Of a stretch of 64,000 nt of DNA, positions 43,556 through 52,235 are shown piece after piece; positions within the stretch are counted from its first letter, which is position 1; the number at the start of each line of letters is the position of its first letter. Source of the DNA: NORP240 sp038134485 (GTDB taxonomy: Bacteria; Pseudomonadota; Gammaproteobacteria; Pseudomonadales; Pseudohongiellaceae); assembly GCA_038134485.1 (NCBI GenBank), contig JAYPVG010000010.1, positions 1 through 64,000 of the forward strand. The letters run 5' to 3'. The notes below the pieces were generated by a model that worked only from the letters and a program-made list of their open reading frames with translations, was not told the origin of the DNA and ran no database searches. Position numbers and translations under genes: made by a program.

Positions 43556-44845
43556 ATGATCAAACTGATTAACTCCACCAGCGGAAATCAATTAGCAGCA
43601 CGACTGTTACCCGATATCCGGAAGAGTTTCCCTGTCCTGTTATCAGCACTGCTGATTCTCCTGCTGTTTTGTACTATGCCAGGGGGCATGGCGCAGGTAC
43701 CCCAGAACCATCCGGGCTGGGTGACCACCTGGACCACAAGTCCCAGCACCTTGCCTCCCGAGGGGGCCAGCGATGCGACTCTTGAAAATCAGACCGTCAG
43801 ACTCATCGTGCACACCAGTGTTGGCGGCCAAGCCCTGCGCCTGAGGCTGTCGAATACCCACGGCGATGGCAACCTTAAAGTAGGGGCAATCTCCATCGCC
43901 CGTCAGTCCGCCGGCGCGGGCATAGAACCGGGGAGCAACAGGTTAATTACCTTTTCAGGACAAAACTCGCTTACCATTCCGCGCTGGGCGACAGTGATCA
44001 GCGACCCGATTGAGCTTGACGTACCCGCCTCTGTCAATCTAGCTGTGAGCCTTTACCTGCCGGACAATACCGGCTTCATCACGGCCCACGCATTGTCTAA
44101 CCAAACCAACTACATTTCGACCAGTGGCAATCATGTCGATGCCAGCACATTGCCAATAGCCCAAGAGTCTTCTGGCTGGCCATTACTTACCGCCATAGAT
44201 GTAGTTGCGGCAGTTCCAACCAGCGCGATAGTGACGCTGGGCGATTCGATTACCGATGGCTGGGGCTCAACAGACAGCGCCAATCAGCGCTGGCCAAATC
44301 ATTTCGCCCACCGCCTGTATCGGGATCAAAATATTGAAGACTTTGCGGTGGTGAATGCCGGTATTAGCGGCAATCGGGTGACCACCGAGGCGAGTCCAAC
44401 TTTCGGGCAGAATTTGCAGGCGCGCTTTGAGCGCGACGTATTGGCACTGAGCAATGTCAGTCACATCATCCTGCTGGAGGGCATTAACGATATCGGCATG
44501 TCATCCCGCGCGGGAGAGCTCATCAGCGCAGACCAGATTATTGCCGGATACCGTCAGATTATCGATCGCTCCCATGCCCGCGGCATCAAGATAATTGGCG
44601 CTACGCTGCTTCCTTACGAGGGCGCGGCTTATTACACCGACGCAGGAAATTCGGTGCGCCTGCAGGTCAACGATTTTATTCGTAACAGTGGCGAGTTTGA
44701 TGGAGTCATCGAATTTGATTCAGTTGTGCAGGACCCTGCAAATCCGAACCAAATCAGGCCAGACTTCACGGAAGACAATCTGCACCCCAACGACGCTGGC
44801 TATCGCGCCATGGCTGAGAGCATTAACCTGGATTTGTTTCGATAA
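43556..44845 (+). CDS. Exported SGNH/GDSL hydrolase
   Basis: 429 residues with an N-terminal signal segment (SALLILLLFCTMPGGMAQ). Residues 55-220 form an N-terminal beta domain (GWVTTWTTSPSTLPPEG; VRLIVHTSVGGQALRLRLSN). The SGNH catalytic domain has GDSITDGWG (nucleophile near 231), NAGISGNRV, LLEGINDIG and NLHPNDAGY. This layout fits secreted esterases acting on acylated glycans. Substrate unknown. Confidence 0.88.
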   Translation: MIKLINSTSGNQLAARLLPDIRKSFPVLLSALLILLLFCTMPGGMAQVPQNHPGWVTTWTTSPSTLPPEGASDATLENQTVRLIVHTSVGGQALRLRLSNTHGDGNLKVGAISIARQSAGAGIEPGSNRLITFSGQNSLTIPRWATVISDPIELDVPASVNLAVSLYLPDNTGFITAHALSNQTNYISTSGNHVDASTLPIAQESSGWPLLTAIDVVAAVPTSAIVTLGDSITDGWGSTDSANQRWPNHFAHRLYRDQNIEDFAVVNAGISGNRVTTEASPTFGQNLQARFERDVLALSNVSHIILLEGINDIGMSSRAGELISADQIIAGYRQIIDRSHARGIKIIGATLLPYEGAAYYTDAGNSVRLQVNDFIRNSGEFDGVIEFDSVVQDPANPNQIRPDFTEDNLHPNDAGYRAMAESINLDLFR

Positions 44846-44985
44846 AAGTAATTTCGCATGTTGCGCCTGACGGCGCCAGAATTCGGTCAAATCGCTTCCA
44901 ATTTTCCGGTGCTATGATAGAGTTTCGCCGGGAAAAGTAATGCACGGTAGCAAATGCCGCACCGATTATTGGAGAGGGATCCATC

Positions 44986-47043
44986 ATGAAAGCACGCTCT
45001 TTATTCGCGCCGCCTGGAGGACTGGGGAAGTTGACATTTCTGAGCTGTCTCGCCGCGCTGTTCGGGCTGATCGCGCAATTCGGCTGGAGCCAGAATCTGG
45101 TCACCGACGACACCGTTGAGTGGTACACCCTCGGTGGTGACTACGCGCATACCCGTTATACGCCAGCCGCCGAAATTACGGCAGAAAATTTCGAAGATCT
45201 GGAGGTGGCCTGGGAATGGGACGGTTCCAGCTTTGGAGGCTACTCGGGTCGCTCGACGCCAACGTATGTCGACGGCAAACTGTTCACCGTTTCCGGGCCG
45301 CGACGCAACGTGGTCGCCATAGACCCAAAGACCGGCGAGACCATTTGGTCCTACCGTCTGCCAAACACCGGGCGCTGGGAATATTCCATGCGCGCCTCGT
45401 ACGGCAAGGGAATTGCTTACTCACGCATCGATGGTAAAGGAGTGATTTATATCTCCACACCCGGGTTCTTCCTGCTGGCGCTGGATGCCGAAACTGGAAC
45501 TCCTCTGGAAGGGTTCGGAGGCCAGGTCCCAATCGACGGATTTCCTGAATCCGGAGTCGTGGACATGCTGGCTGACCTTGGACATCCCTACGACCCTTAT
45601 GAAGGAATCCCGCTGGAAACCGGTTACATAACCACGTCTTCTCCACCTATCGTGATTAACGACACCATTGTGGTTGGCAACTCGGCAGAGCAGGGTTATC
45701 TGCAGGCGCGGGTTGAAAATGTCCCCGGTGACATCTTGGCCTATGACCGAATCACCGGTGAATTCAAATGGAAATTCAACGTAATTCCCCGGCCGGGCGA
45801 ATACGGTCACGAAACCTGGGAAAACGATGCCTGGCAGTGGACCGGCGATGTTTCATCCTGGGCGCCACTGACAGCGGATCCGGAAAACAATATTGTCTAT
45901 GTCCCGACCAATCCTCCTACTATCGATTACTACGGCGGCTTTCGCCCTGGAGATGGACTGTTCGGAACCAGCGTCATTGCACTGAATTCCGAGACCGGCG
46001 AGCGGATCTGGCATTACCAGACGGTCAAACACGATGTCTGGAACTACGACAATCCTTCACCACCGATTCAGCTTGACCTGAATATTCCGGGCAGAGGCAT
46101 TATTCCCGCGGTCGCCGAAGTCACGAAGCAGGGCTTTGTCTATACCTTTAACAGAATGACTGGTGAACCAATCTGGCCGATGGTCGAAAGAGAAGTGCCC
46201 GCATCGCAGGTTCCGGGCGAAAAGCTGTCTACGACGCAGCCCTTCCCCACCAGGCCACCACCCTTTGAGCAACAGGGCATCACCGAGGATGATCTGATCG
46301 ATTTCACTCCGGAACTGCGCCGCGAGGCGCTGGAAGTGATGGCCAGTTACAAGATGGGGCCATTGTTCAATCCGCCGATCCACGACGAGAATGCGGAGGG
46401 CAAAATCAGTGCTGCGATGTGCCCCGGCGATGGTGGCGGCGCGAACATCTACGCACCGCCGACAGCAGATCCCACCACCGGATTTCTGTATGTTGCCTCT
46501 GCTAACAACTGCAGTTGGCAGCGGGTGATTCCGGGCGAGGAAGCGGATGCGCGCATCGCCGAGCCAACAGGGACCACATTTGCGCGCTATGCGAACGGGC
46601 CGGGTGGACGTCCACCACGGCTGGCATCGGGGCTGCCCTACGTGAAGCCGTTGTACAGCAGCATTACGGCTTACAACATGAATACCGGTGAGATCGCATT
46701 TCGGATCCCGGCGGGCGAAACGCCAGACCGTATTCGCAACAATCCTGCAGTTGAAGGCGTAGACGTCGGTGACACCGGCAGTGGAAGAGCGCCATCGATG
46801 GTAACCACAGCGAATCTCCTGATTTATTCAGGACCCGACCATGATGGAGAGACGGCCCTGCTCTACGCGATTGACAAGCAAACCGGTGAGGAACTGGGTC
46901 GCATTCAGGTACCCGCTCAAAGCCGCTACGGCATGAGCTCCTGGATGCATGATGGACATCAGTACATCATCCTGCAGACCGGACCGAAACTGACGGCAAT
47001 GGCATTGCCCGGAGCCGCTGCAGGCGAGTCAGGCGCTCACTGA
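44986..47043 (+). CDS. PQQ-dependent quinoprotein dehydrogenase
   Basis: 685 residues, RBS GAGAGGGA, signal peptide ending about residue 35. An eight-bladed propeller with EWYTLGGDYAHTRYTPAAEI, the tryptophan-docking repeats (VVAIDPKTGETIWSYRLP; VIALNSETGERIWHYQTVKH) and DVWNYDNPSPP. No heme c motif (CxxCH) is present, so electrons go to a separate cytochrome or quinone. It oxidises an alcohol or sugar in the periplasm; the exact substrate is unclear. A terminator follows. Confidence 0.88.
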   Translation: MKARSLFAPPGGLGKLTFLSCLAALFGLIAQFGWSQNLVTDDTVEWYTLGGDYAHTRYTPAAEITAENFEDLEVAWEWDGSSFGGYSGRSTPTYVDGKLFTVSGPRRNVVAIDPKTGETIWSYRLPNTGRWEYSMRASYGKGIAYSRIDGKGVIYISTPGFFLLALDAETGTPLEGFGGQVPIDGFPESGVVDMLADLGHPYDPYEGIPLETGYITTSSPPIVINDTIVVGNSAEQGYLQARVENVPGDILAYDRITGEFKWKFNVIPRPGEYGHETWENDAWQWTGDVSSWAPLTADPENNIVYVPTNPPTIDYYGGFRPGDGLFGTSVIALNSETGERIWHYQTVKHDVWNYDNPSPPIQLDLNIPGRGIIPAVAEVTKQGFVYTFNRMTGEPIWPMVEREVPASQVPGEKLSTTQPFPTRPPPFEQQGITEDDLIDFTPELRREALEVMASYKMGPLFNPPIHDENAEGKISAAMCPGDGGGANIYAPPTADPTTGFLYVASANNCSWQRVIPGEEADARIAEPTGTTFARYANGPGGRPPRLASGLPYVKPLYSSITAYNMNTGEIAFRIPAGETPDRIRNNPAVEGVDVGDTGSGRAPSMVTTANLLIYSGPDHDGETALLYAIDKQTGEELGRIQVPAQSRYGMSSWMHDGHQYIILQTGPKLTAMALPGAAAGESGAH

Positions 47044-47093
47044 TTTGCTGTAACTGGAAGGCGGAAGTTAAAATTCTCCCTTCCCGATCAAGC

Positions 47094-47127
47094 AAAACGC
47101 CCCAATCAGCAATGATTAGGGGCGTTT
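47094..47127 (+). terminator. Rho-independent terminator after the quinoprotein gene
   Basis: Long stem AAAACGCCCC-AATCA with TGATT-A-GGGGCGTTT, a single-base bulge and a GCAA loop. It sits 50 nt after the quinoprotein stop. The T-run is short, but the stem is strong. Confidence 0.8.
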
Positions 47128-47165
47128 CTGTATCGAAGGCCGCGCAATCGGATTATCCTGTTACC

Positions 47166-47582
47166 ATGCAATCTCGAATCCGAACTCTCCTGTTGCTAGC
47201 CTGGTCGATGGCCTTCATTCCAAGTGCCGTTCTGGGTAAAGACTCTGCAATCACTGACGCGACCGCGTACGTGATCAGAGGAGAGCCCATCAACATAGAT
47301 GCTGTGACTACCGGCGAGGATCTGAGCTCGCAGAAACCCCTCACCCTGCTGGTTTGGCGGTCGGCGTCTCGACGCTGGACATCCCTTGGCTCCAGCCATT
47401 CAATGAATGACTCCGGTTTCGTGAGAATATCCGGCAAGAAAGTCACTTTCACATTCACGGAATCTCAATCTCTTGACCCCGGCGCCACCTATTTCGGCAC
47501 CACCCGACGCTGCACACCAAACGGAATATGCCCCATGGATCTCGAGCCAGATGCAGCAGTGCGGGTAATCATCGCGCGTTGA
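47166..47582 (+). CDS. Small exported protein of unknown family
   Basis: 138 residues from ATG 47166. Signal peptide TLLLLAWSMAFIPSAVLG. The mature part is beta-rich with a cysteine pair near the C-terminus (RRCTPNGICPMDLEP). No family recognised. It starts soon after the terminator of the quinoprotein gene and is followed by another small exported protein. Confidence 0.6.
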   Translation: MQSRIRTLLLLAWSMAFIPSAVLGKDSAITDATAYVIRGEPINIDAVTTGEDLSSQKPLTLLVWRSASRRWTSLGSSHSMNDSGFVRISGKKVTFTFTESQSLDPGATYFGTTRRCTPNGICPMDLEPDAAVRVIIAR

Positions 47583-47674
47583 TAGCGCGGATTCAGGCCG
47601 CAAAACACCCAGGTCCCTGCCGTTTTTCTGCTAAACTGACGGCTCATTACTCCGGATGGCAAGTGGTTAACGAT

Positions 47675-48073
47675 ATGAAAAGTAAATTGGCAATAGCGGG
47701 TTTAGTTCTGGTCTGTCTGGGCGCGAACCCTGCTGCGTCGCAGCAGCAAGCCGGCGAGGAGACACTTGTTGGTTCCTGGGCTGGCACTTTGGTAATCGGA
47801 AGAGACTCGTTTGAAATGACATTCAACCTGACCCGCCAGGGCGAGGGCTATGGAGCGGCCTTGATCAGTCGCCAGTTAGGTATTTACGGAATGCCCGCTG
47901 AACTGGTCAGACTGGAGAATAACCGTCTGACGATCCGTCTTGATATGCTGGGCGCGGAGTACACCGGCAGATTGCGTCTGGACGAATCCAGCAGCAGGAT
48001 CGCCTTCATTGACGGCGAATGGTTTCAGGAAGGCGAGATGGTGCCGATCATACTTCGACCTGCAGGGAATTGA
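47675..48073 (+). CDS. Small exported beta-barrel-like protein, unknown
   Basis: 132 residues from ATG 47675. Signal peptide (AIAGLVLVCLGANPAASQ), then a compact domain of alternating strands (GSWAGTLVIGRDSFEMTFNL; LIRLDxLGAEYTGRLRL style) resembling the lipocalin-like domains that bind small hydrophobic molecules. Convergent with the TonB receptor. Role unknown. Confidence 0.6.
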   Translation: MKSKLAIAGLVLVCLGANPAASQQQAGEETLVGSWAGTLVIGRDSFEMTFNLTRQGEGYGAALISRQLGIYGMPAELVRLENNRLTIRLDMLGAEYTGRLRLDESSSRIAFIDGEWFQEGEMVPIILRPAGN

Positions 48074-48103
48074 GACCGTCAGGTTCGAGCAGCAGCCAGC
48101 GGT

Positions 48104-50293
48104 CTAGAAAGTTCCGCTCATGCGCAGGGTGATTACCCGACCCGAGGTATTGCACATGTATTCGACTTCTTCCAGGATATTTTGACTGCGACGTCCCTCG
48201 AAGCGAATCCTGTCCCGACAACGCTCTCCATTATTCACATTGCGTGAATCCAGTCGAAACGTGGTGCCGTTGGCGGTGCGAACCTCCATGAATGCCATGG
48301 CAAAAGGGTCTCCATAGGTGCTTTCGATATCCTCCAGATCCCACAGCTTGTTATCGCCGTTAAACCTTTGATGAAAGTTGATCCCGTAGTTCATTCTCCA
48401 CCGCGGTATGTCATGTCTGAAACCCAGTGAAAACTCGCCTTTATGGAAATCATTAAAGCTGCGCACCTCTCCGGTCATGGGATCGGTTGTCTCCGACACC
48501 CGGGCACTGGCACGGGAAGTGACCAGCACATCGGGCAGATCAAGCATGCTTAGTCTCACGCTACCCCGCAGGTCGAGAACCCACATGTCTCCCATGCCGG
48601 CATTTCCCCAGGCCGAGCGCAGGTTGTCATCGGATGGCGATACATCGATTCGCTGCCTGAAATCATAATGCCGATGCTTGTAGAGATTGGCACTGACCAC
48701 ACCCATGTCGTTCGGCAGACGGTATTCCGCCAGCAGATTGTAGTTCCACCAGTAATCCGGCCTTAACTCGGTATTACCGGCCATTGTATCGGCGTCAATA
48801 TCATCACTGTCGGTGACAGCGGTGAAATCCGCAAAGCTTAACTGACGGACGATCTTTTCAAGCAACAGTCGCAACTGTAAGGTCGGAGTGATATCGAATC
48901 GATAGTCAATTTTTGGTTTAAAGAAATTGAAATTCCGTGATTTATTGGTATCTCCGGATTGGGTAATCTCCGAAGTTTCATAGACCAGTGACGTCTCCAA
49001 CGTCATCCGCGGATTCAGTCGCCAGTTGTGGATCGCGAATGGCTCGTATCGAACCTCTTCAACGGTAGTATTGGCGTTTGAAACCGGGACCGGCACTAGC
49101 CCACCAAAATCCGGCGACGGCGTGCCGCTGCTTGAGGCAACACCCAGGGCAAGACTTGAGTCCAGTGTAGTCTGAGCCCGCTCCATACCCATCTCTACAT
49201 TCTGTCCACCAAACAGATCCAACGTGTACGAACCCCGCACAATCTGTTCCTCGATGACGCTGCTGGAGTCCAGAAAAAGATTTTTGTTTTCGCTTCCGTC
49301 GCCAAGCACCTGATAACGTTCCCGCGTCTGCGCTGTGTCATTTTGATTGGCGATACCCAACAATTTGAACCGATGGCCGTTGTCAAACCGATATTCGTAG
49401 TCTGCGCCGATTTCCCAGTTGCTCTGGGTCCCGGGCAGTTCCTCGCGCTCGACGTAAGGAATGTTCGCTCCGTCTCGTCGATTGATGGTTACCCGATCGA
49501 TTTCAGTGGGATTGTCGTCATCAGCATAAAGAGCATTGAAACGCACACTGCTTTTGCCAGACAGCTGATAGTCGAGGTTGGTCGATAAAGTGTAGGTGGT
49601 CTGTTGGCGAATTCTGTCTTCATCGATAGTATCGTTGGGAGATCCGTCAGGCAGGATGCTGCGTTCTTCCAGTTCCCGGTGCTCGTACCGGGGTTCGGCG
49701 GAAGCGCTGAACAGAAAATTCAACCCGCCCGTCTGACCGCTGTAGGCCAGAGAGCCTCCTGGTTTGGACTCGCTGTCCTGGTAGTAGTCCATGTTGGCTT
49801 CAAACGCCAGGCTGGAGGTGGACAGCTCTTCAAACAGCACCACGTTGACAATCTGGGTGCTGCCGCGCACATCCAATTCGCCGGAAGTGCCGCGGATAAT
49901 TTCAATGCGATCGACCTGATCCGAGGAAATACGATCCAGTTGCCCCTGGCTGGTATTATTTTTACCGGCCATTCGTTTGCCATTGACCAGAACCTCGGTG
50001 CCTCCGCCCCCGCTGCCAAGACCTCTTCCGCCGCGACTGGCATTACCCCCCGGCGGACCGCCGCCTCCACCGCGCTGAACATTCAATCCGGGAATGCGAT
50101 CAAGCATGTCCTGAGCAGTGACCGGTGCCCATTCGACAAAGTAGGATGCCGGGTAGACAATGGTGGACTCGTCACCCACATTGTCCTGGGCCTGAACCCC
50201 GGCGGCAGATACAGCAAGCAGTGCAGCCACGTAAAACCATGGTCGGACGTTGATGCGGCGGGTGTGATTATTATCTGAAAAACAAAAAACCAT
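48104..50293 (-). CDS. TonB-dependent receptor, second paralog
   Basis: 729 residues from ATG 50293, where GAGG lies 11 nt upstream; ATG 50332 has no site. Signal peptide INVRPWFYVAALLAVSAAGV. The plug has ESTIVYPASYFVEWAPVTAQ, DMLDRIPGLNVQRGGGGGPP, a longer glycine loop, LVNGKRMAGK and IEIIRGTSGELDVRG. The barrel ends in RMSGTF. It shares the distinctive plug wording of the receptor at 31910-34048, so the pair arose by duplication and has diverged. Ligand unknown. Confidence 0.88.
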   Translation of the reverse strand: MVFCFSDNNHTRRINVRPWFYVAALLAVSAAGVQAQDNVGDESTIVYPASYFVEWAPVTAQDMLDRIPGLNVQRGGGGGPPGGNASRGGRGLGSGGGGTEVLVNGKRMAGKNNTSQGQLDRISSDQVDRIEIIRGTSGELDVRGSTQIVNVVLFEELSTSSLAFEANMDYYQDSESKPGGSLAYSGQTGGLNFLFSASAEPRYEHRELEERSILPDGSPNDTIDEDRIRQQTTYTLSTNLDYQLSGKSSVRFNALYADDDNPTEIDRVTINRRDGANIPYVEREELPGTQSNWEIGADYEYRFDNGHRFKLLGIANQNDTAQTRERYQVLGDGSENKNLFLDSSSVIEEQIVRGSYTLDLFGGQNVEMGMERAQTTLDSSLALGVASSSGTPSPDFGGLVPVPVSNANTTVEEVRYEPFAIHNWRLNPRMTLETSLVYETSEITQSGDTNKSRNFNFFKPKIDYRFDITPTLQLRLLLEKIVRQLSFADFTAVTDSDDIDADTMAGNTELRPDYWWNYNLLAEYRLPNDMGVVSANLYKHRHYDFRQRIDVSPSDDNLRSAWGNAGMGDMWVLDLRGSVRLSMLDLPDVLVTSRASARVSETTDPMTGEVRSFNDFHKGEFSLGFRHDIPRWRMNYGINFHQRFNGDNKLWDLEDIESTYGDPFAMAFMEVRTANGTTFRLDSRNVNNGERCRDRIRFEGRRSQNILEEVEYMCNTSGRVITLRMSGTF

Positions 50294-50547
50294 CGACTGG
50301 CGTCCTCGCAGGGGCGAATCTATAGAAGACAATCTTTGAATTGTATTTCAATTGTAAGTAATCGACTGTGACAAATTGTAAGCCAGGAGAGAAAAAACAT
50401 ATTAAAATCAAAAACAAAAAGAATAATCTTCTGAATCACAGTGGGGTATCGCAGTGAACTGCTGTTTGAGCTTGCTCCTCAATGAGCGACGGAGTTTTAA
50501 TAGCTGTGCTGAACAACACCCTTTACAAATCCGAGAGGAATCAGACT
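50294..50547. other. Divergent control region of the receptor and oxidoreductase genes
   Basis: AT-rich spacer with a 9-bp direct repeat AATTGTAAG at 50350-50358 and 50374-50382 (24-bp period) and a long A-rich run. Candidate operator for the receptor gene, not proven. Confidence 0.35.
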
Positions 50548-51291
50548 ATGCAAAAATATCAGAAAAATAGACGACGGTTTCTGGCCCAGATTCTGATTGG
50601 CTGCGGTGCTGTTGGCCTGCCGGTAATTTCCGGCCTGCCTCGCGCATTGGCGCAATCAGGTGAGCCGTTGAAAATCGGTATAATCGGTTCCGGTCGGATC
50701 GGAGGCTCCGTCGGCTTGCGCTGGGCAGAAGCGGGCCACCAGATTCTTTTCTCATCCCGTAATCCTGATCAACTAGGGGAACTGGTCGAGCAGGCCGGCG
50801 GCAATGCCCAGGCCGGCTATCCTGCCGACGCCGCTGAATTTGGCGACGTGGTGTTAATCGCTGTACCTTACGGAGCCACGCCGCAAGTGGGCCGTGACTA
50901 TGCACCACTTATGCAGGGCAAGATCGTCATAGACTGCGGCAATCCCCGTGCTGACCGGGATGGACCGATGGCCGACGACGCCATTGAGCGGGGCACAGGA
51001 GTGGCCTCAGCCGATTATTTCCCGGGTGTGCGACTGGTTCGGGCGTTTAATGCGGTTAGCGCACAGATGGTTGAAAACGAAGCCCATCGGCAGGGCGAGC
51101 TGATCGCTATTCCAATTGCAAGCGATGATTCACAAGCCATTGCGGTAACCGAGAGACTGGTTCGGGATGCGGGATTCGATCCCGTAGTGGTCGGCGGGCT
51201 GAGCAGCGCCCGAGAGTTTGATCGCGGCACCGATGTCTATGTGCGAGGTCTGACCGCCAGCCAGATGCGGGCTGCCCTCGGCCTGCCCTAG
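50548..51291 (+). CDS. Tat-exported NADP-dependent oxidoreductase-like protein (F420-family)
   Basis: 247 residues from ATG 50548 with GAGAGGA upstream. Twin-arginine leader NRRRFLAQILIGCGAV. A Rossmann domain follows: KIGIIGSGRIGGSVGLRWAE and SSRNPDQLGELVEQ match NADPH-dependent F420 reductase / NADP oxidoreductase relatives, with IDCGNPRADRDG and VRAFNAVSAQMVE. NADP enzymes are rarely exported, so the cofactor may enter by hitchhiking or folding first in the cytoplasm. Substrate unknown. Confidence 0.75.
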   Translation: MQKYQKNRRRFLAQILIGCGAVGLPVISGLPRALAQSGEPLKIGIIGSGRIGGSVGLRWAEAGHQILFSSRNPDQLGELVEQAGGNAQAGYPADAAEFGDVVLIAVPYGATPQVGRDYAPLMQGKIVIDCGNPRADRDGPMADDAIERGTGVASADYFPGVRLVRAFNAVSAQMVENEAHRQGELIAIPIASDDSQAIAVTERLVRDAGFDPVVVGGLSSAREFDRGTDVYVRGLTASQMRAALGLP

Positions 51292-51341
51292 AAAATAGTG
51301 GGCGATGGTAATTCACCGAAAACGAGCAGTAGAGTGCGTAC

Positions 51342-52211
51342 ATGACGGACATGTTAAGCGGGACGGTTTACCTCAATGGCGAGTACCTGGCCTCCGCAGA
51401 TGCGAGAGTGTCGATCTTCGATAGAGGCTTCCTGTTTGGCGATGGCGTCTATGAAGTAGTGCCCGTGGTCAACGGCGTGCTGATAGATCGCGATTACTTT
51501 TTGGAGCGACTCGCCACCAGCACGGAAAAAATCGAACTACGCTGGCCATGCAGTTCCACCGAGCTACTGGCGATGGCGCAGGAACTGGTACAGCGCAATA
51601 ATCTGCAGGAAGGTTTCGTGTACATGCAGATAACCCGCGGCGTCGCGCCCCGTAATTTTTCCTATCCCCGAGGCGTCGAACCCACCCTGATGGCGTTTAC
51701 CAGCGCGGCTGACATAGTTGATAACCCACTGGCACAATCCGGCGTCCATGTGGTCACGGTTGCTGACCTGCGCTGGAAACGCCGCGACATCAAGTCGCTC
51801 AATCTGCTGGCACAATGTATGGCCAAGGAACAGGCGCGGGTCGCAGGCGCCTTCGAGGGCTGGATGGTGGAAGACGGTGAGGTCACCGAAGGTGCCTCCT
51901 CATCGGCCTTCATCGTCAGGGACCAGAAACTTGTAACCCGGCCCCTGTCCAATTCGATCCTGCCTGGCATCCGCCGTCGGGTAATCCTGGATCTGATCGA
52001 TGCGAGCGATCTGACCGTAGAATTGCGACCATTTACCGTGGAAGAGGCGCTGCAAGCAGACGAAGCATTCCTCAGTTCAGCGACTACCCTGGTCCTGCCC
52101 GTCGTAAGCATAGATGGCAACCCGATTGGCACCGGGAAACCTGGCCCGGTCACGCAACATGTACGCGATCTTTATTTGCAGATTATCAAAGCAACTGCTG
52201 AGCCAACGTGA
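51342..52211 (+). CDS. D-amino acid aminotransferase (class IV PLP enzyme)
   Basis: 289 residues. The opening VYLNGEYLASADARVSIFDR and GFLFGDGVYEVVP, the PLP lysine K151 in RRDIKSLNLLAQ and the EGASSSAF segment all fit Dat. It interconverts D-alanine and 2-oxoglutarate with pyruvate and D-glutamate, feeding peptidoglycan precursors. It sits 24 bp ahead of the AAA ATPase gene, same strand. Branched-chain aminotransferase-like activity cannot be excluded. Confidence 0.9.
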   Translation: MTDMLSGTVYLNGEYLASADARVSIFDRGFLFGDGVYEVVPVVNGVLIDRDYFLERLATSTEKIELRWPCSSTELLAMAQELVQRNNLQEGFVYMQITRGVAPRNFSYPRGVEPTLMAFTSAADIVDNPLAQSGVHVVTVADLRWKRRDIKSLNLLAQCMAKEQARVAGAFEGWMVEDGEVTEGASSSAFIVRDQKLVTRPLSNSILPGIRRRVILDLIDASDLTVELRPFTVEEALQADEAFLSSATTLVLPVVSIDGNPIGTGKPGPVTQHVRDLYLQIIKATAEPT

Positions 52212-52235
52212 TCTCGGGTGTTTTGGGGGGGAAAC

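Noticed and set aside
44863..44876. Hairpin GCGCC TGAC GGCGC after the SGNH hydrolase as a terminator
   Set aside because: Short stem and no T-run on either strand; too weak to call.
49604..50278. 224-codon open frame on the plus strand
   Set aside because: Antisense to the TonB receptor plug; the receptor reading is unambiguous.
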